64,000 nucleotides of DNA from Microbispora hainanensis (lineage in GTDB: Bacteria > Actinomycetota > Actinomycetes > Streptosporangiales > Streptosporangiaceae), in NCBI RefSeq assembly GCF_036186745.1, contig NZ_CP108086.1, forward strand, positions 124,001 through 188,000, in the 5' to 3' direction. The number at the start of each line of letters is the position of its first letter. Within the stretch, counting starts at the first letter, position 1. Shown here in pieces: positions 16,509 to 25,082 of the stretch. The position numbers and the translations under genes are program-made. A model generated the notes under the pieces. The model did not search any database. It was not told where the DNA came from and saw only the letters and a list, made by a program, of their open reading frames with translations.

Positions 16509-16892
16509 CTACCGCCAGGTGGCGGACTCCGGGTCGACGCCGTGCGCCTCGGCGTTCGCCCAGATCGTGTCGCGCAGCCAGCCGGCCAGGCCCGGCTCCA
16601 TCGCGTCGTAGTGGGCGGCGAACCGGGGGTCGTCGAGGATCCGGCCGATCTCGGCGAGCGGGAACCCGAGCTCCCGGTAGACGAGGACGCGGTGGATCCG
16701 GGCGACGTCGTCGCCCGAATACACCCGATATCCGGCCCAGGTGCGCTCACTCGGGCACACGAGGCCGATCGCGTCCCAGTGATGCAGCGTCTTCACGCTG
16801 ACGCCGACGAGCGCGGCGGCCCGGCCGACCGTGAGGCCGTCGGCGCCGTCCGGCCCTGCGGCGGCCGGTTCGCGTTCGGGGGCGCTCGTCAC
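16509..16892 (-). CDS. MerR-family regulator with shortened TipAS-like end
   Basis: A 127-aa protein beginning at a GTG (VTSAPEREP). LTVGRAAALVGVSVKTLHHWDAI is the winged-helix DNA-reading segment, followed by the MerR dimer helix up to EIGRILDDPRF. The last ~35 residues, AHYDAMEPGLAGWLRDTIWA and onward, resemble only the end of a TipAS ligand-binding domain. Most of that ~110-residue domain seems deleted. It may still bind DNA but is unlikely to bind thiopeptide-like ligands. It lies upstream of the cupin pair on the same strand. Confidence 0.7.
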   Translation of the reverse strand: MTSAPEREPAAAGPDGADGLTVGRAAALVGVSVKTLHHWDAIGLVCPSERTWAGYRVYSGDDVARIHRVLVYRELGFPLAEIGRILDDPRFAAHYDAMEPGLAGWLRDTIWANAEAHGVDPESATWR

Positions 16893-16951
16893 CGGCCCAG
16901 TATCGCCGATCGGGCCGGAGGCCCACGGTCTGAGACCGGCGTACGGCGTCG

Positions 16952-17443
16952 TCACTCGGCGGGGATCTCGATCCCGATCTCTCGCAGGCCGGCCGCCCGC
17001 GCACTGTGCGGGTCGAGCGGCTGGGCGGCCGTCATCACGACCCGGGCGTTCTCGGGCGTGACCACCGTCAGCTCGATGGAGTTCCACGGCATCTCTCGCG
17101 GGCCGGTGGTGCATCCCGGCACGAGTTCCTCACACCCCGCGGCGATCTTGTCGATCTGGCTGAGGACGCAGGCGAAGCTGACGCTCATCGCCGGGACCTC
17201 GCTCACCTGTTCCGCGGGCACGAGCAGGACGTCCTGGAAGGCCCAGCGGCGAAGATGGACCAGGCGGTCCGGCACGGTGAACAGGTCGACGAAGCCGAGC
17301 CCGCGGGTCCAGAAGTCCGTCGACGCCGCGAGATCCCGGGTGGGGATGGTGACGAACATCGGCATGCCGTAGTAGTCCCGGTAGATCTCCGGGGCGGTCG
17401 CGTCGAGCGCGGGCATGGGAACGGGACTGATGTACTCGCTCAT
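16952..17443 (-). CDS. VOC-family (glyoxalase-like) protein
   Basis: A 163-aa protein with the vicinal-oxygen-chelate fold: MFVTIPTRDLAASTDFWTRGLG starts the first beta-alpha-beta unit and NSIELTVVTPENARVVM the second. Proteins of this size in actinobacteria include resistance proteins and dioxygenase-like enzymes. Metal ligands are not obvious and no substrate is proposed. It sits between the MerR regulator and the glycosylase gene, on the same strand as both. Confidence 0.7.
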   Translation of the reverse strand: MSEYISPVPMPALDATAPEIYRDYYGMPMFVTIPTRDLAASTDFWTRGLGFVDLFTVPDRLVHLRRWAFQDVLLVPAEQVSEVPAMSVSFACVLSQIDKIAAGCEELVPGCTTGPREMPWNSIELTVVTPENARVVMTAAQPLDPHSARAAGLREIGIEIPAE

Positions 17444-17550
17444 GCCCCGATCGTCGAGCCTCCCGCAACGTGAGGGTCAAGCCTGTGCGGACGCGGACAG
17501 GCATGGCACGGAGACGGCCCGATCAGCGCGCTACCCCCGTCGCAGCGGGC

Positions 17551-18453
17551 TCAGCGGCCTCGCGCCGTCCGGGCCTCGTCGGCGGCTCCGTAGCCGGTGG
17601 CGCGGAAGAGGAAGGAGGCCCAGGAGCGGTAGGGCCGCCACGCCTCGGCCACCTTCCGGTAGACGGCGGGCGAGGCGTCCTCCGGCAGGCCGTACGCCTC
17701 GCGGAGGATCGCGAACAGGCGCGGCTCGTCGCCCGGGAACGCGTCCGGCGCGCCCGCGCCGCGGATCAGGATCAGGCCGGCGGAGAACGGCCCCACGCCG
17801 GGCAGCGCCCTGAGCTCCGCCAACGCCTCCTGGGGGTCGAGCGCGCGCAGGTGTTCGGTGGTGAGCACGCCGTCGAGCGCCGCCTGGGCCAGCCCGCGCA
17901 GCCACTCCTCCTTCTGCGCGGGCAGGCCGAGACCACCGGCCCGCAGCAGCGTCATGGGCGGAGGGAAGGCGGCGTAGGGTTCCCCGTCCACGATGACCTT
18001 CGCGCCGTATCGCTCCGCGATGCGCTGTTTGATCCGGGCGGCGACGAGCATCGACGACCGCTGCACGATCACCGCCCAGCACGCCGCCTCCCAGGGGCTC
18101 CAGAAGCAGAGCGGGCGCAGGCCGGGACTCTTCCGTTGCAGGTCGCCGAGCACCGGGTCGGCCTCGCCTGCCGCGGCGAAGCCGGAGCCGTCCACGTCGA
18201 GGGACAGGATGCGCGCCACCTCGGCCCGGATGTGCGGCCCGGCGGCCCGCGTCGTGGCGACGGCGACCCCGTCGGGTGCGGCGGTCACGGTCACGCCGAT
18301 CGGCAGCCAGTCGGACTCCGCGCAGTAGGCGAAGCGCAGCGCCCGCCCGTCGGAGGGCAGCCCGCCGGTGACCGGCCAGTCCTCGACGAAGCGCAACGTG
18401 GCGCCGAAGTCGTACGGGCCTTCCGCTGTGATGGTGAAACCGTGGCTGGTCAT
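17551..18453 (-). CDS. DNA-3-methyladenine glycosylase, AlkA-like
   Basis: A 300-aa protein with a helix-hairpin-helix-GPD motif, LRALPGVGPFSAGLILIRG, followed by FPGDEPRL whose Asp is at the position of the AlkA catalytic Asp. The N-terminal part (YDFGATLRFVEDWP) is the AlkA-type beta domain. The enzyme removes alkylated bases in base-excision repair. I chose the ATG at 18453 (MTSHGF); another ATG lies three codons upstream and is equally possible. Confidence 0.88.
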   Translation of the reverse strand: MTSHGFTITAEGPYDFGATLRFVEDWPVTGGLPSDGRALRFAYCAESDWLPIGVTVTAAPDGVAVATTRAAGPHIRAEVARILSLDVDGSGFAAAGEADPVLGDLQRKSPGLRPLCFWSPWEAACWAVIVQRSSMLVAARIKQRIAERYGAKVIVDGEPYAAFPPPMTLLRAGGLGLPAQKEEWLRGLAQAALDGVLTTEHLRALDPQEALAELRALPGVGPFSAGLILIRGAGAPDAFPGDEPRLFAILREAYGLPEDASPAVYRKVAEAWRPYRSWASFLFRATGYGAADEARTARGR

Positions 18454-18816
18454 GGGCCTCATCGTACGAGCCCGGACCGACAAACGATCTTCGCGCGCCG
18501 GACCGGACCATCGGCAACAGAGGCACTCGAAGCACACGCGGACGGCCGACCCGCCTACACTTCACGGACACGAGGAGACCGACGCTTCACCCGAAGCGCG
18601 TCGAAAAGTTTCGACATGGGACTTTCGACTTTCACTGTCCCCCTTCGACTCTCGTTGCCTATTCTTCCGTTGCACGGCGGCCTTCCGGCGTGACCAAAAC
18701 CGGACCAACTGGCATTCCTGTGCCGATCATGGAGCGAGCATCGTGTCGAAACCTTTCGGTGACAGTGGGGAGATCCGCCTCGGTGACGGGCCGGCCTTCC
18801 GAGGGACGACGCGCGC
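18454..18816. promoter_or_regulatory. Divergent intergenic region with an inverted repeat
   Basis: This 363-bp gap separates the glycosylase gene from the condensation-domain gene. It holds a perfect 7-2-7 inverted repeat, GTCGAAAAGTTTCGAC (18600-18615), then several further TTCGAC hexamers (18624, 18645) and an AT-rich patch, so promoter and operator functions are likely. No gene is recognised. Confidence 0.5.
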
Positions 18817-20196
18817 ATGGTGACGGTGGCGTTCAGCGGCACGCGGGAGGGCGAGGCGCCGCTGACCTGGGGACAGCGGCTCATGTGGCGTGCGGTCCAC
18901 CTGATGGGCGACAGCCAGACGTTCCTGAGCTGCCCGTGGGTGCTCCCGGTGTACGGCAGACGCGACCTCGGCAGCGTCCTGGACGCGCTGCGCGTGCTGC
19001 TCGAACGCCACGAGAGCCTGCGTACGACCTTCGCCCTCACTCCGGAGGGGCCGGTGCAGCGGGTCGGCCGCGGCGGCGAGCTGACCGTCGACCTGGTGGA
19101 GGCGGGAGAGGAACGGGCACTGCGGGTCGCCGAGCGGGTCTCGGCCGAGCTGGGCCGCACGGCCTTCGTCCACGACCGCGACCTGCCGCTGCGCTGCTCC
19201 GTCGTTCTCAAGAACGGCCGCCCGACGGCGCTGGCGCTCGCCTTCTCCCATCTGGCCGTTGACTTCCAGGCGTTGAACACGCTGTCGGAGGAGTGGAAGG
19301 CCCTGCTGCGCGGCGAGAAGCTGCCGCCCGCCGAGTGGCAGCCGATGGACCAGGCCGCCGCCGAGCGCGAGGAGCCCTACCCCGCCCGCTCGGCCAAGTC
19401 CGTCCGCTACTGGCACTCCGTGCTGGCGGACGGACCGCTGGACGTGTTCGACCATCCGCCGCATGAGGCGGAGGACCCGCGGTTCATCGAGGTCGGCATG
19501 GAGTCGGTGGCGCTCGCCGTCGCGGCGGAGCGGCTGGCGGAACGCTGGACGATGCGGACGACCAACGTGCTGCTCGCCGCCTGCGCCACCGTGCTGGCCG
19601 TCGTGAGCGGCCGCCCGCGCGCCGTCATGCAGCTCGTGCACAGCAACCGCCGCGACGCGCGGACCCGTGCGATGGTCGGCACCGTGGAACAGGACGGCCT
19701 GTTCGTGCTCGACCTGCCCGGCACGGACTTCGCCGCCACCTGCCGGGCCGCGCAGCGCGGGGCGCTCAGGGCGTATCGCAACGCGCACTACGACCCGTTC
19801 GAGATGCAGGCCATGCGCGAGGAGATCGGCCGCCGCCGCGGCCGGGAGCCCGACCTCGACGCGTTCTTCAACGACAGGCGGACCTCCGGCACCTGGCCGG
19901 GCCTGCCTCCCGTCGGCCGCGACGAGGACGTGGCGCCCCTCACCGAGAAGACCCGGACGTACGTGACGAACGCCTGGCCGGGTGTCCGGTTCAAGGCGTT
20001 CTTCACGGTCGTCTCGGCGCCCGACACCGGGAAGCTCAGCCTCATCGTCGACACCGCCTATCTGCCGTCGGGCATCGCCGAGTCGATGCTGCGCGGCGTC
20101 GAGGCCCTGCTGGTGCGCGCCCTCACCGAGGACGTCCCGATGAGCGCCGTCCCCGAGGTGTGCGGGATCGGCCACTACACCGGACGCCCGGATTAG
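18817..20196 (+). CDS. Stand-alone condensation-domain protein
   Basis: A 459-aa protein of the NRPS condensation/acyltransferase fold. LTWGQRLMWRAVHL is the first C-domain motif, ALRVLLERHESLRTTFAL the second, and SHLAVDFQALN lies where HHxxxDG is expected. The catalytic second His and the Asp are kept, while the first His is Ser and the Gly is Phe. FFNDRRTSG near the end fits the later N-x-R motif. No adenylation or carrier domain is near, so it may be a free-standing acyltransferase (PapA-like) or act in trans. Its stop overlaps the convergent DUF6461 gene by 4 bp. Confidence 0.8.
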   Translation: MVTVAFSGTREGEAPLTWGQRLMWRAVHLMGDSQTFLSCPWVLPVYGRRDLGSVLDALRVLLERHESLRTTFALTPEGPVQRVGRGGELTVDLVEAGEERALRVAERVSAELGRTAFVHDRDLPLRCSVVLKNGRPTALALAFSHLAVDFQALNTLSEEWKALLRGEKLPPAEWQPMDQAAAEREEPYPARSAKSVRYWHSVLADGPLDVFDHPPHEAEDPRFIEVGMESVALAVAAERLAERWTMRTTNVLLAACATVLAVVSGRPRAVMQLVHSNRRDARTRAMVGTVEQDGLFVLDLPGTDFAATCRAAQRGALRAYRNAHYDPFEMQAMREEIGRRRGREPDLDAFFNDRRTSGTWPGLPPVGRDEDVAPLTEKTRTYVTNAWPGVRFKAFFTVVSAPDTGKLSLIVDTAYLPSGIAESMLRGVEALLVRALTEDVPMSAVPEVCGIGHYTGRPD

Positions 20197-21254
20197 CCGA
20201 CGTCCGTCAGCAGGTCCTCCACAGCCGACCGGAGGGACGGCCATTCGTCCCCGAGGACCCATCGGGCACAGGTGAGGGCCTCGAAATTCTCCGCGCGCCC
20301 GGCGGCTTCGAGCAACGCGAGCCTGACCGCGACCACGGCCGCCGCGCGCAGCCTCTCGGCACGGTCAGGGTCGTCCCCTTCGGGGATGACGGGCACCCAG
20401 CCGTCGTGAAGCTGCAGTTGCGTCTCCAGCAGACCCCACCGCAGTTCCTCCCCGAGCGCTCCCCCGCCCGCGACCACGTCGATCGCGTCCTCGATCGGCG
20501 GCTCGTCCAGTCCGAACCGCCCGGTGAGGTCCCGGGCCGGCAGGAGCAGCGCCGCCCGCCGTACGGCCTCGGGGGCGTGCCGCAACCGGGCGTCGAGGTC
20601 CGGCTCCACGTGCCCGAACCCCCGCCGTTCGAGCGGCGCGCTGAGCGGAGGGTCGATGAGGATCGCCTGCCGCATGTCGCCGACCCATTCGGCGGTCAGG
20701 CGGGCACCGGTGGACGACTCCATGACGGCCATCGCGGCCGTTTTGAGCGCCCATGCCTCCGCCCGGGTCGTCACCGGGCGGCTCGCGACCGCGTCCCGGA
20801 GGGGGACGATCGCGTCCGCGACGGCCTCGGGACGCGGTCCGGTCACCAGCGCGGGATCCAGCCCGGGAACCACTGCGAGGATCTCGCCACCGGCCGCGCA
20901 CGTCAGCCGCTCTCCGCCGTTGACGTGCCAGGACAGCGACCATACGCGAGCGTCCACGCTGAGCCTGCGTATGACGTCCGGGCCGCTCGTGTACGCCCCG
21001 TTCGCTTCGAGCAGCATCATCGACGGCCCCGAAGCGCCGGCGAAGACGACCTCCATGGGATAGAGATCCGTTTCTCGTATCCACAGCTCGGCGATCTCGG
21101 GGCTGCCACCACCGGTCAGCCTCGACGCGACCACGTCGACCGGTGGTGGCGTTTCGGCCCAGGGGTGCACGACGGTCCAGGTCAGCGCGTTCGCGAGCCA
21201 CTGGTGGGATTCGAGGAACCGCAGGTAGTGCGCACGCATCTCGTCGGCCGCCAT
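20193..21254 (-). CDS. DUF6461-type protein
   Basis: A 353-aa soluble protein. LLEANGAYTSGPDVIRRLS and VWSLSWHVNGGERLTCAAGG match the core of DUF6461, common in Streptosporangiales and Streptomyces. The second half is helical and Ala/Leu/Arg-rich (VEPDLDARLRHAPEAVRRAA). No catalytic motif or membrane segment is visible. Function is unknown. Confidence 0.65.
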   Translation of the reverse strand: MAADEMRAHYLRFLESHQWLANALTWTVVHPWAETPPPVDVVASRLTGGGSPEIAELWIRETDLYPMEVVFAGASGPSMMLLEANGAYTSGPDVIRRLSVDARVWSLSWHVNGGERLTCAAGGEILAVVPGLDPALVTGPRPEAVADAIVPLRDAVASRPVTTRAEAWALKTAAMAVMESSTGARLTAEWVGDMRQAILIDPPLSAPLERRGFGHVEPDLDARLRHAPEAVRRAALLLPARDLTGRFGLDEPPIEDAIDVVAGGGALGEELRWGLLETQLQLHDGWVPVIPEGDDPDRAERLRAAAVVAVRLALLEAAGRAENFEALTCARWVLGDEWPSLRSAVEDLLTDVG

Positions 21255-21282
21255 CGGCCTCCTTCCGATTCGCGGTCGATTG

Positions 21283-21915
21283 TCAGGACTGCTGGACGGC
21301 CAGGCGCAGGCCGAAGCCGATGACGATGACGCCGGTGAGCCGGTCGAGGGCGCGCTTGACCGACGGCCTGCGCAGCCAGCCGCGCAGGATCCCGGTGAAC
21401 CCGATGAGCACGGCGCTCCACACCAGCCCCTCGCAGACGTGGACGCCCGCGAGCAGCACCCCCATCACCGCGTGCGACACCCCCTGCGGCATGAACTGGG
21501 GCAGCACCGCGACGTAGAAGGCGCCTACCTTGGGGTTGAGCAGGTTGGTCAGCAGGCCCCGCCGGAACGCCCGCCCCCACCCGGTGTCCGCCGGGTCGGG
21601 CGGCGCGGCGTCGTCCGCCCCGCCCGTACGGCTGTGCCAGAGCATCCTGCCGCCCATCCAGATCAGGTAGGCGACGCCCGCCCACCGCACCACCTCGTAC
21701 GCCACCTGGGAGGCGGTGAGGAGAGCCGACAGGCCGGCGGCGGTGAGCAGGCCCCACAGCAGGGTGCCGAGCTGGATGCCGAGCACCACGGCCCAGGCCG
21801 GCCTCCGGCCGGCGAGCAGCGACGTACGCAGGATCAGCGCCGTGTCCAGACCGGGCGTGAGCGTGAGCAGCAGCACGATGGCGGCGAATGAGGCGATGGC
21901 GCCATAGACATCCAC
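21283..21915 (-). CDS. LysE/RhtB-family amino-acid exporter
   Basis: A 210-aa membrane protein with about six helices. LLLTLTPGLDTALILRTSL contains the conserved PGxD-type motif of the LysE/RhtB family in the first helix, and FRRGLLTNLLNPKVGAFYV is the second family motif. I chose the GTG at 21915 (VDVYGAIASF), since residues before it do not match the family. It would export an amino acid or similar small metabolite. No regulator of the LysG type is adjacent. Confidence 0.88.
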   Translation of the reverse strand: MDVYGAIASFAAIVLLLTLTPGLDTALILRTSLLAGRRPAWAVVLGIQLGTLLWGLLTAAGLSALLTASQVAYEVVRWAGVAYLIWMGGRMLWHSRTGGADDAAPPDPADTGWGRAFRRGLLTNLLNPKVGAFYVAVLPQFMPQGVSHAVMGVLLAGVHVCEGLVWSAVLIGFTGILRGWLRRPSVKRALDRLTGVIVIGFGLRLAVQQS

Positions 21916-21995
21916 AACGGTCACCGTAGCGGCCGTTCGACCCGGTCGATCACCGGAACGACCGCATCCGATCAAACCGGCCTGGCATCGAAGTC

Positions 21996-22193
21996 ATGGA
22001 CGAGCCACAGCCGGTCGCGCTCCCCAACGGCCGCACCCTGAAATGCGACACCTGCGAGAACGAGCTGTTCGAGACGCGCCGGTGGAAACTCCAGACCACG
22101 GGCACGACGTTCATGAATCTCGACTGGGCCAACCGCGACGCCACCTGCTTCGTGCGCAGCAGTTGCCGGCGCGTTCACTGGTTCCACTGGTGA
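21996..22193 (+). CDS. Small zinc-ribbon-like protein, one ligand altered
   Basis: A 65-aa protein. LKCDTCENELFETRRWKLQT carries one CxxC pair. The second cluster reads TCFVRSSCRRVHWFHW, where related proteins usually have CxxC before HWF. One expected Cys is Arg here, although a Cys further along might substitute. The fold is probably a small nucleic-acid-binding ribbon. It is divergent from the LysE gene and has no operon partner. Confidence 0.6.
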   Translation: MDEPQPVALPNGRTLKCDTCENELFETRRWKLQTTGTTFMNLDWANRDATCFVRSSCRRVHWFHW

Positions 22194-22200
22194 TCGGAAA

Positions 22201-23007
22201 TCACAGGTAGCCCCAGGCGACCGCGATCTCGCGCAGCGCCTCGGGCACCTCGCCGGGGGCGGGCAGCGGGCGGCCCGGCTGCACCCGCCCGCTCCGGATC
22301 TTGTCGCGCCAGTCGCCGATGCCCTTGACGAAGTCGCCGTGCTCCTTGTCGCCATAGCGGACCATCGCGGGCTCGTACTCCACACCGAGCCAGGCGCACA
22401 GCCGCCGCAGCTCGCCTTCGGTGTCGTCGACGAGCCGCTCGTAGCGGACGTCGATGCCCTCGTGGCGGCGTCTGGCCTCCTCCAGGTGGCGCATGTACTG
22501 CAGCGTGTGCCGTACGGCCTCGTCCATCGGCCGCGCCCGCGGATCCGCCTCGTGCCACGACCTCGCGATCGACGCGGGGTGGCGCAGGAGGAAGACGAAC
22601 CGGGCGTCCGGCCAGCACGTCGTGATGCGGCGGTGGGCGAAGACGTTGCTGGGCGTCTTGTCCACGAGGACCTCCTTGCCCCTCCGGACGAGTTCCCGGT
22701 GCAGCAGGCGGTCCCACAGGATGTGCTCGATGTCGCTCGTGCGGTGACCGGCCGCCTCCATGGCCTGCCGTACGGGATCGGTCGTGAGGGTCACGGCGAT
22801 CCGCCGGACGTGCAGCTCGTGCGGCGCGTGGATCCTGCTGTGGCTGTTCAGCAGCACGCGCAGGAGCGTGGAGCCCGACCTGACGGGCGAGAGCACGAAA
22901 ACGGGTGCGCGCAGCAGGCGGTCGGCGGCGGGATCGGCAGGCGGGCGCGGCCGGGTCACACCTGCGCGTGGGCCAGGGAACGCGTTGGATGCGCCGGCCG
23001 GGGTCAC
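22201..23007 (-). CDS. PAPS-dependent sulfotransferase
   Basis: A 268-aa protein with the 5'-phosphosulfate loop SPVRSGSTLLRVLLNSH and the 3'-phosphate motif FLLRHPASIARSW. DKTPSNVFAHRR between them is typical of bacterial sulfotransferases. It would move sulfate from PAPS to an unknown acceptor. The chosen GTG at 23007 overlaps the stop of a 23-codon frame that begins inside the stop of the upstream lipoprotein gene, so translation may be coupled by re-initiation. Confidence 0.87.
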   Translation of the reverse strand: MTPAGASNAFPGPRAGVTRPRPPADPAADRLLRAPVFVLSPVRSGSTLLRVLLNSHSRIHAPHELHVRRIAVTLTTDPVRQAMEAAGHRTSDIEHILWDRLLHRELVRRGKEVLVDKTPSNVFAHRRITTCWPDARFVFLLRHPASIARSWHEADPRARPMDEAVRHTLQYMRHLEEARRRHEGIDVRYERLVDDTEGELRRLCAWLGVEYEPAMVRYGDKEHGDFVKGIGDWRDKIRSGRVQPGRPLPAPGEVPEALREIAVAWGYL

Positions 23008-23075
23008 GCCCGCGCCCGGGCCGGGGCCGGGAAGGCGTTGGACGCGCGGGCCGGGGAGGCGCCGGGCGGGGTCAT
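23004..23075 (-). CDS. 23-codon frame linking lipoprotein and sulfotransferase genes
   Basis: The frame starts with ATG overlapping the lipoprotein TGA (ATGA at 23075-23072) and ends with TGA overlapping the sulfotransferase GTG. Its sequence, MTPPGASPARASNAFP, is a near copy of the sulfotransferase start VTPAGASNAFPGPR. It looks like a tandem duplication of the start region that created an early stop. Confidence 0.4.
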   Translation of the reverse strand: MTPPGASPARASNAFPAPARARA

Positions 23076-23632
23076 GCCGGCGACAGGACCAGGACCGCGT
23101 GGTCGGGCGCCACGCTCGCGAGCCGCAGGCGGATGTCGCCGATCCTGCCGGGCCGTCCCATGGCCAGCGTCAGCCCGCCCTCCGTGTGGCAGCGGCCGTT
23201 GAAGCAGCTCTGGCTGACGCCGGTGTTCATGCCCTCGACGTGGAAGGCGCCCGCGCCCGCTTCGAAGCGCAGCCGTACCTCGCCCTGGTCGAGCCCCACG
23301 ATCGTGATCTCGTCGAGGCCGGTCTTCGGGTCGAGCCGCAGCCGGTCTCCCTGGCGGACCGCCACCTCGCAGTCGGCGTTCCGGCACGCGTCCGGATGGT
23401 CGAAGGCCGAGACGACAGACGGGCTGGGCGAGGGCGATGCGAAGACGGTGGCCGCCGGATCGGCGACGGGGTTCAGGGTGGACGCCGGGCCGCCCGTGGC
23501 CACCGACCCCGCCGGCGTCTGCGGCTGCGTCTCCGGCTGGGGCGACCCGCACGCCGCGAGCAGCACGGCCACCGGTACGGCGACGAGGCCCGCCCGGCCG
23601 ATCAAGCGGGACGCGTACGGTCCTCGACGCAT
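23072..23632 (-). CDS. Secreted lipoprotein with RlmN-like no known domain; Cys-paired beta protein
   Basis: A 186-aa lipoprotein of no recognised family. After the ATG at 23632 come RRGPYASRLIGRAG, a hydrophobic core and lipobox LLAAC. A Pro/Ser/Thr linker follows (PSPSPSVVSAF), then a beta-rich domain with two Cys pairs, DACRNADCEVAV and SQSCFNGRCHTEG. The paired Cys suggest disulfides outside the cell. It is the first gene of a coupled pair with the sulfotransferase, which hints that the two act on the same surface molecule, though that is only inference. Confidence 0.65.
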   Translation of the reverse strand: MRRGPYASRLIGRAGLVAVPVAVLLAACGSPQPETQPQTPAGSVATGGPASTLNPVADPAATVFASPSPSPSVVSAFDHPDACRNADCEVAVRQGDRLRLDPKTGLDEITIVGLDQGEVRLRFEAGAGAFHVEGMNTGVSQSCFNGRCHTEGGLTLAMGRPGRIGDIRLRLASVAPDHAVLVLSPA

Positions 23633-23689
23633 GACTCTCCCCGAGACCACGACGGCTGCGCCGGTCCGACGCACCGGCGGCCCGAGCGG

Positions 23690-23800
23690 CTCAGGCCCAA
23701 GCACAAGCCAAGGCACGGGCCCAAGTTCAAGCCCAGGCACACAGCACAGGCCAAGCCCGAACACAGGCACACGCACAGGCCCTGCCGCTCGACTCGATCA
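23690..23800. repeat. Low-complexity repeat of CAGGCACA/CAAGCC units
   Basis: Between the lipoprotein and IclR genes lies about 110 bp of degenerate 6-8-bp units such as CCCAAGCACAAGCC and CAGGCACACAGCACAGG. It encodes no recognisable protein. It could be a slippage-prone spacer or a cluster of binding half-sites. Confidence 0.6.
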
Positions 23801-23842
23801 GGCCTTCCCCGAGCCCGGCGACTCCAATCCCCTGATCTGGGG

Positions 23843-24661
23843 TCACAGGAGGAGGGCGCCGGTGATCTGGTGGGCGGTCCTGCGTACGGCCGCGCCCAGG
23901 CGGGGCAGCGCCGCCGCCCCCACCGGAGCGGCGACCCCGACGGCCATATACACCCCGCCGTCCGGGCCGAAGACGGGCGCGGCCACGCAGCACACCCCCT
24001 CGGCGAACTCCTCCCGCGCGTACCCGACGCCCTCGCAGCGGATGGCCGCGAGCTCGCGTTCCAGCGCGACCGGCGCGGTCACCGTACGGCCGGTCACCCT
24101 CCGCAGGGCCGGGGCGGCGAGGAACGCGGCGCGCAGCCCTGCGTCGTGGGCGAGCAGCACCTTGCCCGTGGCCGTGCAGTGCAGCGGCGCCCGGTCGACG
24201 CCGTCCGACGGCGACCTGACCCGGTTGTGCCCGTACAACCGCTCGACGTACACGACCTCGGATCCGTCCGGCACGGCCAGGTTGACCGTCTGCCGGGTCG
24301 CCTCGTAGAGCTGGAGCAGGTGCGGCAGGACCACCCTGCGCGAGCCGGGGAGCCGCCGGCCCTGCACCGCCCAGCCGCGCGGTGCCACGAGGTCGGCGAG
24401 GCGTCCGCCGACCATGTAGTCGCCGCCCGTACGCGTGACCAGGCCCCGCCGCTGCAGCGTCCCGAGCAGGCGATGCGTGGTGGTCTTGGAGAACCCGGTC
24501 GACCGGTGCACCTGGGTCAGGTTCATCGGCCGCATGCCGACGGCCAGGCACAGGAGGATCTCTATCCCGCGTTCCAGGCTGCCCAGGGCGGAGGCCGCCT
24601 CCGCTCGGCGGGCACGATCCAACGGTACGAACAATCCCACCCCGCGACGCTCGACGCACAT
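23843..24661 (-). CDS. IclR-family transcriptional regulator
   Basis: A 272-aa regulator. LGSLERGIEILLCLAVG begins the N-terminal winged helix, with TQVHRSTGFSKTTTHRLLG as the reading helix. The C-terminal effector domain has HCTATGKVLLAH and EEFAEGVCCVAAPVFGPDGG, both typical of IclR. Such proteins usually control nearby catabolic operons in response to a small acid. No obvious target lies next to it; the upstream gene is ArsR-type on the same strand. Confidence 0.9.
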   Translation of the reverse strand: MCVERRGVGLFVPLDRARRAEAASALGSLERGIEILLCLAVGMRPMNLTQVHRSTGFSKTTTHRLLGTLQRRGLVTRTGGDYMVGGRLADLVAPRGWAVQGRRLPGSRRVVLPHLLQLYEATRQTVNLAVPDGSEVVYVERLYGHNRVRSPSDGVDRAPLHCTATGKVLLAHDAGLRAAFLAAPALRRVTGRTVTAPVALERELAAIRCEGVGYAREEFAEGVCCVAAPVFGPDGGVYMAVGVAAPVGAAALPRLGAAVRRTAHQITGALLL

Positions 24662-24722
24662 CTTGATCGGCCAGCGGTCACCTTAGCCGCGCCGCGCCGC
24701 GCATGAAGGGAGAACGCGGTTG

Positions 24723-25067
24723 CTAGGCCGAGGCCGCCAGCTCGACCTGGCGGCCGACTCCGTCGCACTCTGCGGCGGCCAGCACGGGCGCGAGCAGGCC
24801 GGGAAAGCGGGTCTCCAGGTCGTCCCGGCGGAGCACGACGAAGCAGCGGGTGCCCTCTTGACGGGTGCGCGTGATCCCGGCGTCGCGCAGGACCCGTAAG
24901 TGATGGCTGAGCGTCGACTTGGCGACGGGGGCCCGCAGCTCGCCCCACCCGCGCTCCCGCCCGTCGGCCAGCAGCCGGACCAGGCCGACCCGGATCGGAT
25001 CGCTCAGCGCCGCCATGACCACGGTGAGCGAGATCTCGTCCAGTTCGGGGTGGTGCGCCTGCTTCAT
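24723..25067 (-). CDS. ArsR-type winged-helix regulator
   Basis: A 114-aa protein with LSDPIRVGLVRLLADG and VAKSTLSHHLRVLRDAGITR, the recognition helix of ArsR-like repressors. It has a single Cys in ECDG near the C-terminus and no metal-binding CxC, so it probably senses something other than metal. The ATG at 25067 was chosen at the start of similarity. It faces the SDR gene across a 53-bp gap holding a strong palindrome, so it likely represses both genes. Confidence 0.85.
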   Translation of the reverse strand: MKQAHHPELDEISLTVVMAALSDPIRVGLVRLLADGRERGWGELRAPVAKSTLSHHLRVLRDAGITRTRQEGTRCFVVLRRDDLETRFPGLLAPVLAAAECDGVGRQVELAASA

Positions 25068-25082
25068 GGGCACATGATAGCT

